64,000 nucleotides of DNA, from NCBI GenBank assembly GCA_051201675.1, contig CP179212.1, forward strand, positions 558,001-622,000. Direction: 5' to 3'. The stretch is from HTCC2207 sp002685195 (GTDB lineage Bacteria > Pseudomonadota > Gammaproteobacteria > Pseudomonadales > Porticoccaceae). Below, piece by piece: positions 36,814 to 46,215 of this stretch; the first letter of the stretch is position 1, and each line of letters opens with the position of its first letter. Under the pieces are notes generated by a model. The model did no database searches. It was given only the letters and a program-made list of their open reading frames with translations, and was not told the DNA's origin. A program made the translations under genes and the position numbers.

Positions 36814-38076
36814 ATGAAATTTATCGCAACGGATGTTTTAGACACGCAACAAAAAATGGTTGAAAAGGCTGCAATACAGCTTAATACGCCTGGTTTTGCG
36901 ATGGATCCGTATTTTTATCGCTCTCATGTTACTTATCAGTCGGAACTTGAGCACATTATTTTCAAAAGTTGGCTTTACGCTGGACATGTTAGCCAAGTTG
37001 CTGAGAAGGGTGATTATTTTTTATTTGATATCGGTGAAGATTCCATCATTATCTGCCGAGATCACGAGGGTGAAGTTCGAGCAATGCACAATATTTGTCG
37101 CCATCGGGGCGCGAGAGTGTGCGAAGAGGCGAAGGGAAATCGTCGTGCTTTTGTCTGTCCTTATCATGGTTGGGGCTATGGTACTGATGGTTCGTTAAAG
37201 GCAGCCCGTGACATGCATGTTTTGGAAGGGTTTAATCCAAAGGATTATGCGTTAAAACAGGTGAGACTGGTCTTGTTTCAGGGCATGATTTTTATCAATT
37301 GTAATCCTGATGCGCCAGATTTTGTTAAGCCGTTGTCACATATTAAGGCTCAGCTTGGTGCCTATGACCTAGAGAATGCAAAAGTTGCACACGCAGAAAC
37401 CTATCGTGTTAATGCTAACTGGAAGCTGTGTTTAGAGAATTATTTAGAGTGTTATCACTGTGCCAGCTCCCACAAAAACTACGCCAAACTACACACACTC
37501 CAAGCATTAGCGCATAAAGTAAAACCAATTAATGAAGCCATGTGGGCTAGAGCGGAAGAGGCCACAGGTGTCTCCGGTATTGCCGATGAATACTATGGCT
37601 ATTATAACGATGCTGCTGATTTTGGAGCCTGCTCTTACCACAGCCGCTACGCACTCTATGAGGGTATGCAATCGGGTAGTAAAGATGGCAAGCCAGTGGC
37701 ACCTTTGATGGGCAATATGAAAGGGTATGACGGGGGCGCCGGAGATTTTCAGATGGGGCCACTAACATTTATGTTGAACTATCCAGACCACTGTGTCCTT
37801 TATCGTTTTATTCCCCGCAGTATCACCGAGACAGATATGGAGTTGGTATGGTATGTCAACGGGGATGCTGAAGAAGGTACTGATTACAACAAAGAGGACC
37901 TCACTTGGTTGTGGCATCACACAACCCTTGAAGATGAATTTATTATCACTAGGAATAGTGAAGGTGTTAATTCACAGTTTTTTGAACCCGGCCCTTTTCA
38001 CCCAGAGCATGAATCTACACTGAATGAGTTTGTGACTTGGTATTTGAAGGGTTTGTCACAAGTACAAGCAAGCTAA
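36814..38076 (+). CDS. Rieske [2Fe-2S] non-heme oxygenase alpha subunit (betaine/carnitine-demethylase-like)
   Basis: 420 aa from the ATG at 36814, 5 bp after AGGAAG; a GTG at 36808 overlaps the ribosome site. Rieske ligands are C95-x-H97 and C115-x2-H118 (CRHRG and CPYHGW). The mononuclear iron ligands are ENYLECYHCASSH with H215 and H220, plus an acidic residue in LEDEFIITRN near 388. It resembles GbcA/CntA/Stc2-type oxygenases acting on quaternary ammonium compounds. No dedicated reductase is encoded in the window, so electrons must come from elsewhere. I predict oxygenative N-demethylation or C-N cleavage; substrate unproven. Confidence 0.82.
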   Translation: MKFIATDVLDTQQKMVEKAAIQLNTPGFAMDPYFYRSHVTYQSELEHIIFKSWLYAGHVSQVAEKGDYFLFDIGEDSIIICRDHEGEVRAMHNICRHRGARVCEEAKGNRRAFVCPYHGWGYGTDGSLKAARDMHVLEGFNPKDYALKQVRLVLFQGMIFINCNPDAPDFVKPLSHIKAQLGAYDLENAKVAHAETYRVNANWKLCLENYLECYHCASSHKNYAKLHTLQALAHKVKPINEAMWARAEEATGVSGIADEYYGYYNDAADFGACSYHSRYALYEGMQSGSKDGKPVAPLMGNMKGYDGGAGDFQMGPLTFMLNYPDHCVLYRFIPRSITETDMELVWYVNGDAEEGTDYNKEDLTWLWHHTTLEDEFIITRNSEGVNSQFFEPGPFHPEHESTLNEFVTWYLKGLSQVQAS

Positions 38077-38095
38077 ACCACAAAAGGATTTGCCA

Positions 38096-39379
38096 ATGTT
38101 TTTAAAAGCCACAGCAGACACCAGTGAACATGCCCTTTCTTATTATGCAGCGTCCGCCAATTGGCAGACGGATTATCCTCAATTAGAGGATAATCTTGAT
38201 GTAGAGATTGTCATTGTGGGTGCCGGTTTTAGCGGTGTCTCTACTGCTGTTGAACTCTGTGAGCGTGGCTACAAGGTAGCCTTAATAGAGGCAAACCGAA
38301 TCAGTTGGGGAGCCTCGGGTCGAAATGGTGGTCAGATTATCGGAGGGTTTGGACACAACCCCAGCGCATTTCGAATGAATATCGGTGATGAAGGTGTCGA
38401 TACCGTAGAAAAAATGAGTTCTGAGTGTGTTGATATCGTTAAGGAGCGTATTGAGAAATACAACATCGACTGCGATTTAAAATGGGGCTACTGTGAGGTG
38501 GCACTGAAAAAACGCCACTTAAAAGATTATCGGCAGTGGGCGGAAGAAGAGCCAGCCATAAAGCTTCTTGATCGGCAGCAGATGAAAGACTATGTTAATT
38601 CAGACATCTATTTGGGTGGATACTACCGTGAAGATTGGGGGCATATTCAACCTCTAAATTTATGTATAGGTGAAGCGCGAGCTGCCGAACAAATGGGTGC
38701 TCAAATCTTTGAACAGTCTAGGGTTATTGATATTCAGTATACCGATCGTCCTGTGGTCAAAACTGAGAAGGGACAGATTACGGCAGACAAGGTAATTTTG
38801 TGTGGTAACGCATATATGGGTGATTTAGTTCCTCGTTTGGATGATCGAGTATTGCCATCCACCAGTGTTATTATTGCTACAGAGCCCCTGTCAAAAGAGC
38901 AAGTGGCACAGTGCATGGTGAAAGATGTTGCGGTCTGTGATTCCAGGACTGCGCTAGATTATTATCGCCTCTCTGCTGACAAACGCCTTCTTTTTGGTGG
39001 ACTTTCAAATTATACCGGTCTCGAGCCAGCCAACGCCGAAGATGTTATGCGGTCGAAAATGGCTAAAGTTTTTCCTGCTTTGCGTAATGTACGAATTGAC
39101 TATAAGTGGGCCGGCAATATGGCGATAAGTGTTCGAAGAATGCCTCAAATTGGTCGCATCAAAAACAGCAATGTACTTTACGTCACTGGCTACTCTGGTC
39201 ACGGTGTTGCCCCCACGCATATGGCTGGTCGAATTCTTGCTGAGGCTGTTGATGGTGACTCTTATCGGTTTGATTTAATGAATAAAATGTTCCACCTACC
39301 TTGGCCGGGTGGGAAGTTACTGCGGCGTCCAGCCATGGCGGTAGGCATGATGTGGTACAAAATGCTTGATGCAATCTAG
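38096..39379 (+). CDS. puuB: PuuB-like FAD amine oxidase, copy 2
   Basis: 427 aa from the ATG at 38096, 7 bp after AAAGGA; the TTG at 38090 is less likely. It begins like PuuB (ALSYYAASANWQ), with IVIVGAGFSGVSTAVELCER near 40 and GASGRNGGQIIGG near 78, CGNAYMGD near 240 and GYSGHGVAPTHMAG near 370. Compared with copy 1 at 18054-19331, the overall fold and motifs are the same but residues diverge widely, so the substrates may differ. It lies between the Rieske oxygenase and the GATase, where it would oxidise the PuuA product. Confidence 0.83.
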   Translation: MFLKATADTSEHALSYYAASANWQTDYPQLEDNLDVEIVIVGAGFSGVSTAVELCERGYKVALIEANRISWGASGRNGGQIIGGFGHNPSAFRMNIGDEGVDTVEKMSSECVDIVKERIEKYNIDCDLKWGYCEVALKKRHLKDYRQWAEEEPAIKLLDRQQMKDYVNSDIYLGGYYREDWGHIQPLNLCIGEARAAEQMGAQIFEQSRVIDIQYTDRPVVKTEKGQITADKVILCGNAYMGDLVPRLDDRVLPSTSVIIATEPLSKEQVAQCMVKDVAVCDSRTALDYYRLSADKRLLFGGLSNYTGLEPANAEDVMRSKMAKVFPALRNVRIDYKWAGNMAISVRRMPQIGRIKNSNVLYVTGYSGHGVAPTHMAGRILAEAVDGDSYRFDLMNKMFHLPWPGGKLLRRPAMAVGMMWYKMLDAI

Positions 39380-39387
39380 GTGATGTT

Positions 39388-40098
39388 ATGACGAGACAAG
39401 TGCTGATTTTCTTACACATGGATGATGAGCACCCGGGCTATATTGCTGACTATCTTCATAAAAAAGGTATTCCATACCGTATTGTTCGCAGCTACCAAGG
39501 TGATGCCATACCTCAGTTGGACGAGAGTATAGCGGGGCTAGTCTTTATGGGCGGAGTCATGAGTGCCAATGATGATTTTCCTTGGATAAGACAAGAAATT
39601 GCTCTTATTCACTCAGCACTACAAGCAAATATACCGGTTTTGGGGCACTGCTTAGGTGGACAATTAATTAGTAGGGCTCTAGGTGCACCAGTGACCACCA
39701 ATCCCGTGGGTGAGGTGGGTTGGCATCAATGCTTCAAGCAGAACAATAATCATAGTGTCGAATGGTTGGAAAATATCGGCAATCCCTTCATGATGTTCCA
39801 CTGGCACTACGAGACTTTCGCAATTCCAGATAAGGCTCAACTTTTATTTTCCTCCGACCACTGCCACAATCAAGCTTATAGTTATGGCGATAATGTTCTT
39901 GCTATGCAGGGCCACGTTGAGATGACTAAGCCGTTATTGACCGAATGGATTACTCGGTGGACAGATGACTTACAGGTCATGGCTCCCAGTATTCAGAATT
40001 ATGAACAAATCAAAAAGCCTCTGTCGGCTAATATAGTCGCGCTCAATCAGGTTGCTGAGCAACTCTATAAGCGCTGGTCATCAACACTATCTCTTTAA
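39388..40098 (+). CDS. Class I glutamine amidotransferase, PuuD-position hydrolase
   Basis: 236 aa. The catalytic nucleophile lies in LGHCLGGQLISRALG near 85-99 and the His/Glu pair in MQGHVEMTKPLL near 175. The fold is GATase type 1 of the YfeJ/GuaA-like group (GVMSANDDFPW), not the C26 fold of PuuD itself. In context it could remove the gamma-glutamyl group to release GABA or a related amino acid. It lies 8 bp downstream of puuB copy 2. Family firm; function by context. Confidence 0.8.
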   Translation: MTRQVLIFLHMDDEHPGYIADYLHKKGIPYRIVRSYQGDAIPQLDESIAGLVFMGGVMSANDDFPWIRQEIALIHSALQANIPVLGHCLGGQLISRALGAPVTTNPVGEVGWHQCFKQNNNHSVEWLENIGNPFMMFHWHYETFAIPDKAQLLFSSDHCHNQAYSYGDNVLAMQGHVEMTKPLLTEWITRWTDDLQVMAPSIQNYEQIKKPLSANIVALNQVAEQLYKRWSSTLSL

Positions 40099-40116
40099 AA
40101 CGTTAAGGTAAATATT

Positions 40117-41502
40117 GTGAAAACTAAAGGTTATCGAAACAAATACAACCAGCATCTGTTGCATCCTTGGGGAGATCTTGGAACCCTAGGTGAAGACGAT
40201 CAGAGTTCAGTGATTACCCGAGGCGAGGGTATTTATATTTACGATGCTGAGGGCAATAGGCTTCTAGATGGGCCGGCTGGTATGTGGTGTATGCAGACTG
40301 GATATGGTCGTCAAGAGATTGCCGATGCTGTTGCAGAACAAATAATGAATCTCAGTTATGCCACCAGTTTCTCTGTCATTAATAACCGCGAGGTAGAGCT
40401 AGCTGAGCGCATTGCCGCAAAAACTCCCGGTGATCTCAACCGCATTTATTTCACCACAGGCGGCTCCACTGCTGTTGATTCCGCATTGCGACTGTGTCAA
40501 TTAGCCAGCAATATAACCGGTCAGCCTCAGCGTAAGCATATTATCACCCGAGAAAAAGCCTATCACGGCAGCACATACCTGGCCGCTTCGATTACAGGCA
40601 AAGAGCGTGATAAGACTGCCATGGACATAAAGCGTGAGGGCATTCATTTTCTGTCAGCTCCGTGCCATTTTTACCACCCACAGTTTGAAACCGAAGAGAC
40701 TCTCTGTGATTATCTGATAGATGAGTTAGAGCAAAAAATTCTTGAGATTGGGCCGGACAATGTCATGTGCTTTATTGCCGAGCCAATTCTTGCTAGTGGT
40801 GGGGTCATTGTGCCACCAGCAGATTATAACTATCGCTGCTGGGAGATGGTTAAAAAGCACAACATTATTTACATTGCCGACGAGGTGGTCACCGCCTTTG
40901 GCCGGCTTGGCCACTGGTTCGCCTCTGAGGAGGTGTTTGGTATCGTCCCTGACATTATTATTTTCGCCAAGGGTGTTACCTCAGGTTATATTCCCATGGG
41001 CGGTTATGCAGTCTCTGAATCTCTACTAGAGACTTTCACTGGTGATAATGCCAATGGCTGCCTATACTCCAATGGCTATACCTGGGGCGGTACTCCGGTT
41101 GCCTGTGCCGCAGCTCTAGCAAGTTGGGATATTATCGAAAAAGAAAATATATTGGATAATGTTCACAAAGTAGGGCCTTATTTTCAGCAACAACTTCGCA
41201 CCCTTCGGGATATTCCCTTGGTTGGTAATGTTCGCGGTGAGGGTCTTATGGCTGCGGTAGAGATGACTATTGAGGGCCATAACGAAGATGATCTGTTGGC
41301 TAAAGACTACGCCATCGGTGAGATGGTGGATCAGCACTGTCAGCGGTTGGGGCTACTGGTGAGACCGTTCATTAATATCTGTGTTATTTCACCGCCACTG
41401 ATTATTACCAAACAGCAGGTCGATGAGTTAGTCTCTATACTGCGCAGAGGGTTAGAGCTTGCCATGAATGATTTACGAGACCAGGGTATCTGGGTCGATT
41501 AA
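40117..41502 (+). CDS. Class III (PLP) aminotransferase, omega-amino acid/polyamine type
   Basis: 461 aa from a GTG with AAGG 8 bp upstream. PLP site: IADEVVTAFGRLGHWF near 248 and the Schiff-base Lys in IIFAKGVTSGYIPMGG near 285. The DGPAGMWCMQTGYGRQEI N-terminus and GSTAVDSALRLC phosphate site fit the subgroup that includes putrescine-pyruvate and taurine/beta-alanine aminotransferases. Probably transaminates putrescine, GABA or the product of the gamma-glutamyl route, giving an aldehyde that needs a dehydrogenase not found here. Confidence 0.85.
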   Translation: MKTKGYRNKYNQHLLHPWGDLGTLGEDDQSSVITRGEGIYIYDAEGNRLLDGPAGMWCMQTGYGRQEIADAVAEQIMNLSYATSFSVINNREVELAERIAAKTPGDLNRIYFTTGGSTAVDSALRLCQLASNITGQPQRKHIITREKAYHGSTYLAASITGKERDKTAMDIKREGIHFLSAPCHFYHPQFETEETLCDYLIDELEQKILEIGPDNVMCFIAEPILASGGVIVPPADYNYRCWEMVKKHNIIYIADEVVTAFGRLGHWFASEEVFGIVPDIIIFAKGVTSGYIPMGGYAVSESLLETFTGDNANGCLYSNGYTWGGTPVACAAALASWDIIEKENILDNVHKVGPYFQQQLRTLRDIPLVGNVRGEGLMAAVEMTIEGHNEDDLLAKDYAIGEMVDQHCQRLGLLVRPFINICVISPPLIITKQQVDELVSILRRGLELAMNDLRDQGIWVD

Positions 41503-41540
41503 TAAAAACACAGATTGTAAGTGCCAAAGAGGAGTGTCCT

Positions 41541-42467
41541 ATGTCAGATGAAGAGATTTTCGAGAGTTACTCAATGTTTGCTAATACCTTTAGTTACCTG
41601 GGGCTTCCTATTACCAGAGATATCAAATCAGCTGACCTTGTGGTGATGGGAATTCCCTATGATTTAGGTACTACAGGCAGAGCCGGTACTCGTCATGGGC
41701 CTCAAAGTATTCGTGCAGCATCGGCTAACCTGCGTTGGGAGGAGAAGCGCTGGCCATGGACCTTCAAGGCACTGGATAAGATCAATGCCATTGATTATGG
41801 TGATATTGAATTTAAGCCCAGTGAATCAGCGTCAATGATCGATACTGTCGTTGAACACGTTGGAGCTATTCACCAACAGGGTAAGAAAACCCTGAGTTTT
41901 GGCGGCGATCATTTTGTTACTCTACCCTTACTGCGAGCTGTCCATAAACATCATGGGCCAGTGGCTTTGGTGCACTTTGATGCTCATACAGATACCTATA
42001 CACCTGAGGACGACACGACATCATGTTACGACCACGGATGTATGTTTTATTATGCCCCCAAAGAGGGGCTGATTGACCCCAATCACTCAATTCAGATTGG
42101 TATTCGCACTGAATACACGACTGATAGTCATTTATTCCAGGTGATTAATGCTACTCACACTAATATCCTAACCAGTGAAGAAATAGCAGCGCAAATAAAA
42201 AGCAGGGTGGGCGATATGCCCGTCTATATCACCTTTGATATTGATTGTTTAGATCCGGCTTACGCGCCGGGTACAGGCACCCCAGTCGTTGGTGGAATAA
42301 CCACAGATAAAGCGATGAATATTCTTCGAGGGTTGGCAGGCATTAACATTGTTGGCGCTGATGTAGTTGAGGTGGCACCGGCCTATGATCACGCTGATAT
42401 CACCGCTTTGGCGGGGGCTACAATTGGCCTTGAAATGATTTATTTAATGGCATCAGAGTCCGATTGA
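41541..42467 (+). CDS. speB: Agmatinase/guanidinobutyrase-family ureohydrolase
   Basis: 308 aa with all binuclear manganese motifs: GGDHFVTLPLL near 120, HFDAHTDTY near 145 and TFDIDCLDPAYAPGTGTPV near 230. GTRHGPQSIRAAS near 48 is typical of SpeB-like proteins. Converts agmatine to putrescine plus urea, or 4-guanidinobutyrate to GABA. AGAGGAG lies before the start. Last gene of the plus-strand operon; the intergenic region after it faces the nitrilase gene tail-to-tail. Confidence 0.85.
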   Translation: MSDEEIFESYSMFANTFSYLGLPITRDIKSADLVVMGIPYDLGTTGRAGTRHGPQSIRAASANLRWEEKRWPWTFKALDKINAIDYGDIEFKPSESASMIDTVVEHVGAIHQQGKKTLSFGGDHFVTLPLLRAVHKHHGPVALVHFDAHTDTYTPEDDTTSCYDHGCMFYYAPKEGLIDPNHSIQIGIRTEYTTDSHLFQVINATHTNILTSEEIAAQIKSRVGDMPVYITFDIDCLDPAYAPGTGTPVVGGITTDKAMNILRGLAGINIVGADVVEVAPAYDHADITALAGATIGLEMIYLMASESD

Positions 42468-42510
42468 AATAACACTTTAATTGGAAAACTCTTTAATCTC
42501 TTCGACAAGG

Positions 42511-42534
42511 TTTAAGGCTTAAGCTTTAAGGCTT
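42511..42534. repeat. Tandem 10 bp direct repeat in convergent intergenic region
   Basis: TTTAAGGCTT occurs at 42511-42520 and again at 42525-42534, separated by AAGC. The stretch can fold into a weak CTTAA/TTAAG hairpin, so it might act as a bidirectional terminator between two convergent operons. Low stability. Confidence 0.35.
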
Positions 42535-42544
42535 ATTGCCAGTG

Positions 42545-43396
42545 CTATGCTTCTTTTATAGGAACCTCTAGTGGCCCAAGAGACTCCAGATATAAAGAAT
42601 TATCAGGCTGCAATTTTGTAGATTTACCTATAATGCTATCGCGGTAACTTTTTAATGGCTGCCCTAACCCCAAGATACCTCGTTTTCGTGTCCGTCTTAC
42701 TTTATCTAGATTTGCTTCGAATAGAATGACTTCCTCGCCAGTAAGTGCTTCATGGATGATTTCACCCTCAGGGCCTGCTACGACAGATTGGCCTACACCA
42801 AGGGCTCCAGTGCCATTGATATCAACAAGATAACATTGCTGTTGGGCAGCTGTTGCCTGTACCATCGCTTTTTCTACACTGCGATCGCAGGTGTCGGTTA
42901 GCGTAGGATGTAAAATGATTTCTGCACCTTGATTAATCATTGCCCTACTCAGTTCAGGAAACCACATGTCATAGCATATGTAGAGACCAAAACGACCAAC
43001 TTCGGGTACATCAAAGCAGCAGATATCTGATCCCGCATCAACTCCTCTTTCATAAGGTAAAAATGGACATATTTTTTGAAACCGAGCGATTACTTCTCCG
43101 CGGGGATTGATTACCGGTGCTGTATTATAAATACTACCGTTGATTCTCTGATAAATAGAACCTGGTACTAGCCAGATATTGAGTTCTGAGGCTAAGTCAC
43201 ATAGGCTAGATTCTATTTCTTCTAACATTGGACCTGCATGATTTACACCAGCACCACAAATGGATAACTCACTACCCACAATCATTTGTACGAAGGGAAA
43301 TCGTCTTATTGTAGACTTCACCTTGTTAACGAAGTGTTCAAGATTTTGTCTGTCTTTGAGGTTTAGTTGTAGCCCAGCAATAGTAAAATGTGTCAT
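42545..43396 (-). CDS. Carbon-nitrogen hydrolase (nitrilase superfamily)
   Basis: 283 aa. The catalytic Glu-Lys-Cys triad is visible: VGSELSICG near 41, ARFQKICPF near 105 and YICYDMWFPELSRAM near 139. The family cleaves amides or nitriles, releasing ammonia or an amine. It is cytoplasmic, with the last position in a probable TonB-sulfotransferase-hydrolase-MFS-amidase operon; 2 bp separate it from the MFS gene. Likely cleaves the amide brought in by the transporter, but the substrate is not known. Confidence 0.85.
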   Translation of the reverse strand: MTHFTIAGLQLNLKDRQNLEHFVNKVKSTIRRFPFVQMIVGSELSICGAGVNHAGPMLEEIESSLCDLASELNIWLVPGSIYQRINGSIYNTAPVINPRGEVIARFQKICPFLPYERGVDAGSDICCFDVPEVGRFGLYICYDMWFPELSRAMINQGAEIILHPTLTDTCDRSVEKAMVQATAAQQQCYLVDINGTGALGVGQSVVAGPEGEIIHEALTGEEVILFEANLDKVRRTRKRGILGLGQPLKSYRDSIIGKSTKLQPDNSLYLESLGPLEVPIKEA

Positions 43397-43398
43397 CT

Positions 43399-44616
43399 TT
43401 ATTCCTCGTTTAAAGCACTGATTGAGTTATTTTCACTGCCCCTGGCTGGCCAAAAAGCTAGGATTGCACAGGTTATTAATCCAGCTGTCGCTAGGTTAAT
43501 AATTAAGCCAAAATTGTCTTTTCCTACTACCATAGCTGCCACAAGAGGGCCACTAGCTAGTCCCATTTTTGAAATAAACCCAGCAAACACCACTATCTGG
43601 CCTCTATCATCAAATGTGGCACATAAACCCAGTAAATAAGGAACAGTAAATGCCCATGTAATTCCAGTCACAGCATTGGCAAGAAAATATGCTTCCGGTA
43701 TTTCTGACCAGTGGAAAAAAAAGGTAAATAGAGCGGCGATCCCTGAGCCAAATGCTATTGGCAGTGCTCGACCAAACTTGGTTCCGATGCCATATACTAA
43801 CAGCGCCCCACTTACTGCGATAATATTGGCAACAGTTAGTATGTTGCTTAAATATCCAATACTGTAACCACTGTCTTTGCCAAGCTCTAAGGCATAGTCT
43901 GCGACGCCCATATTAGATGATTGGAAGAAGAATAAAGCTAATAGTCCTAGCGCAGCTGGAGCAAGCAATATCTTCCCAGGATTAGATTTTTCATTGGTTG
44001 TACGGTGTTTTTCTTCTCGTTCTGCATAGTCTGGGATGAAGGGAATCATCAATAGAGTGACAGTACTGAACGCAATGAGAGTTCCAAATGCAGCACCTGG
44101 GCCAAATGTACCAACTAATTTTGGAACGGTAAATATCCCAACACTACCAAATGTGTACTGAACAGCCACCAGCATGCCAAATATGCGATCTGGACTTGTA
44201 GTTTTGGCAATAATTGAAAATCCTAAACCTACTAAGAATCCACCTATAGTGCCATGGACAAACCTGACAGCGATTAACACATTTGGATCAGATAGAGAAA
44301 AGGATAAAATGTCCACACCGATTAGTATCAACAAGGTGACACAGGCGGATTCCCGCCATCTAATGTGCTTCACAATAAAAGTAGCTAGAAGAGCACCAAA
44401 AGCAGCACCGTATTTATTGGCGCTAGTAATATAGCCGGCTGACTCACGGCTAATTCCAAGCCCATCTACGAACGCAGACAGAAACGCACCGCCTAAGTTG
44501 ACATAAAATAATCCAGCTGTAGCTAAAAACGCCAAGAAAATAGCGACAATAATTCCGTCTTTGGAGGCTTTTGGTATTCTGGTTGCCTCATTTTCATTGT
44601 TTATTTTTAAAGTCAT
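43399..44616 (-). CDS. MFS transporter
   Basis: 405 aa with about 12 membrane segments in two halves split by a basic loop (PDYAEREEKHRTTNEKS, near 195-215). The MFS A-like motif is degenerate. Preceded by AAGGAAC; 9 bp after the serine hydrolase stop and 2 bp before the nitrilase. Resembles the MFS at 62039-63241 in general layout. Predicted inner-membrane uptake of the product of the upstream hydrolase; inference. Confidence 0.82.
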   Translation of the reverse strand: MTLKINNENEATRIPKASKDGIIVAIFLAFLATAGLFYVNLGGAFLSAFVDGLGISRESAGYITSANKYGAAFGALLATFIVKHIRWRESACVTLLILIGVDILSFSLSDPNVLIAVRFVHGTIGGFLVGLGFSIIAKTTSPDRIFGMLVAVQYTFGSVGIFTVPKLVGTFGPGAAFGTLIAFSTVTLLMIPFIPDYAEREEKHRTTNEKSNPGKILLAPAALGLLALFFFQSSNMGVADYALELGKDSGYSIGYLSNILTVANIIAVSGALLVYGIGTKFGRALPIAFGSGIAALFTFFFHWSEIPEAYFLANAVTGITWAFTVPYLLGLCATFDDRGQIVVFAGFISKMGLASGPLVAAMVVGKDNFGLIINLATAGLITCAILAFWPARGSENNSISALNEE

Positions 44617-44625
44617 AAGAGTTCC

Positions 44626-46215
44626 TTAGCAGATAGGGTTAGTGCTGTTTAAATGTTCTATAACCTCAGCGAAGCGAAAAATACCACCGTCACTAAAGTA
44701 GTAATACACATCTCCATCTGGAAGTAGCACAACGCTGATACCACCATAACCAGACATGAAAGGGAGCCATTTTTCTTCTTTACACTCTAAAACAGAACTA
44801 GCATCCCACGCCCAAAAACCATTTTGAAAGCGAAGAGTTTCAGAGCCAGCGACAGACCCACGATCAGAGGGCTCTCTTTGCATAGCTTTTTTGAACATAG
44901 ATTGATCCAAGTGGCGAGTGAAAACTGATTTTTCAAGGGATAACATGCTCGCAATTATGGCTATATCACTGCGTAGCAATGTAAGCCCCCAACCGGTAAG
45001 TGGCTGACCTGTCTGACGATGGGGTTCATCCAGTACTGGCGATAATCCAAGCTCCCGCCAAAGTGGATTTAAGACATCCGTATAAAAGTCTGATTTTTCA
45101 TCATGCTTTTTACGCCAAAAGTTCTGCATTGCCACGCCTAGTAACCAATACTCAGTTGTATGGTAAACCCACTGTTCACCTGGTTTTTGTTTAATTCTAT
45201 AGCGCTTACATGCATGCTCTGTTTTTGCTTTGGCTGAGGTTTTATTAAGGAAGGAAGCGAGATGATTGTCTTCATCGTAATGGGGGTTGCTACTTCCATA
45301 ACGCCCTGTAGTGTTATTTAGCAAGTGACTCAAAGTAATCTCACCCCATGCTGAGCACTCAGGAATTAAATCTTTAACCAAAAGATCAGCGGTGCCTGGG
45401 TAAAGTGCCTCTAATCGCATTAACCCAATACCTCCAATAATAGATTTTGATAGTGAGTAAGCAGGTAGCGGAAAATGCGAGCAGTCAGGGAAGGTAGAAG
45501 CTCGAGTTGGGCAATCACTGGTGTAGTGTGTGCCATTTATCACTGCACCAAACATGCTCATCGATGATGATTCAATATAGTTTAGCTGTGAGAAAACAAC
45601 TGGGTCTAATGCTGGATAGTCTATGGAAATATTAATGATAGATTTTTCTGGTAATCGACTGTCTCGTTCATTCGTATGGGAAGCGATAACAGCATCACTG
45701 GAGCCTTTAATTTTGGTTGTCAGTTGAATATCGCTCCTCCCGAGGACATTAAACTGAAAGTATTGACATGTTTCAGACGCTATTTGATAGCCGGCGGTAT
45801 TGTTTTCTATAATTATTATGCCCTGATGAGTACAGTTCGCATTTTTTTCAATCAGAGCAAAGGGGAGTACAACACTGACTTTTTCGTCTTGAAGATACCA
45901 GCTGCCTGGTTCAAAGATTATATTCCAATATTCATTTTGTGTGACATGCAGGCCCCTAGTAGAGGGTATTACACGGCCATCATCAGCGATAACTATGTCA
46001 AATTCAGTTAGGGGTAGCTGGCCTAACTTCTTGCCTGTTGTCCGAGTGTACTTAAAGGTATCCTGTAAGACTTGAAATTGCATGATACTTGACTCGCCAA
46101 TGGAGACTTTAATCTCCGTATTTGCGGCACTATTTGGGCTTAGCATCATCATCAAGATTAAACTTGTTGGATACCAGTTTTTAGAGTGAAACATACGTAA
46201 TAGGTTACTCAACAT
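44626..46215 (-). CDS. Secreted serine hydrolase (beta-lactamase fold) with unknown N-terminal domain
   Basis: 529 aa. A signal peptide ends near residue 32; starts at 46215 or 46194 both give one. Residues 35-215 show no recognised family. From about 220 the class C beta-lactamase-like domain begins; the nucleophile motif SLSK is near 255, with YHTTEYW as the Tyr motif near 350, and GYGGISVVLLP near 490. Members hydrolyse esters, amides or D-peptides. Overlaps the sulfotransferase gene by 11 bp. Predicted periplasmic; substrate unknown. Confidence 0.72.
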   Translation of the reverse strand: MLSNLLRMFHSKNWYPTSLILMMMLSPNSAANTEIKVSIGESSIMQFQVLQDTFKYTRTTGKKLGQLPLTEFDIVIADDGRVIPSTRGLHVTQNEYWNIIFEPGSWYLQDEKVSVVLPFALIEKNANCTHQGIIIIENNTAGYQIASETCQYFQFNVLGRSDIQLTTKIKGSSDAVIASHTNERDSRLPEKSIINISIDYPALDPVVFSQLNYIESSSMSMFGAVINGTHYTSDCPTRASTFPDCSHFPLPAYSLSKSIIGGIGLMRLEALYPGTADLLVKDLIPECSAWGEITLSHLLNNTTGRYGSSNPHYDEDNHLASFLNKTSAKAKTEHACKRYRIKQKPGEQWVYHTTEYWLLGVAMQNFWRKKHDEKSDFYTDVLNPLWRELGLSPVLDEPHRQTGQPLTGWGLTLLRSDIAIIASMLSLEKSVFTRHLDQSMFKKAMQREPSDRGSVAGSETLRFQNGFWAWDASSVLECKEEKWLPFMSGYGGISVVLLPDGDVYYYFSDGGIFRFAEVIEHLNSTNPIC

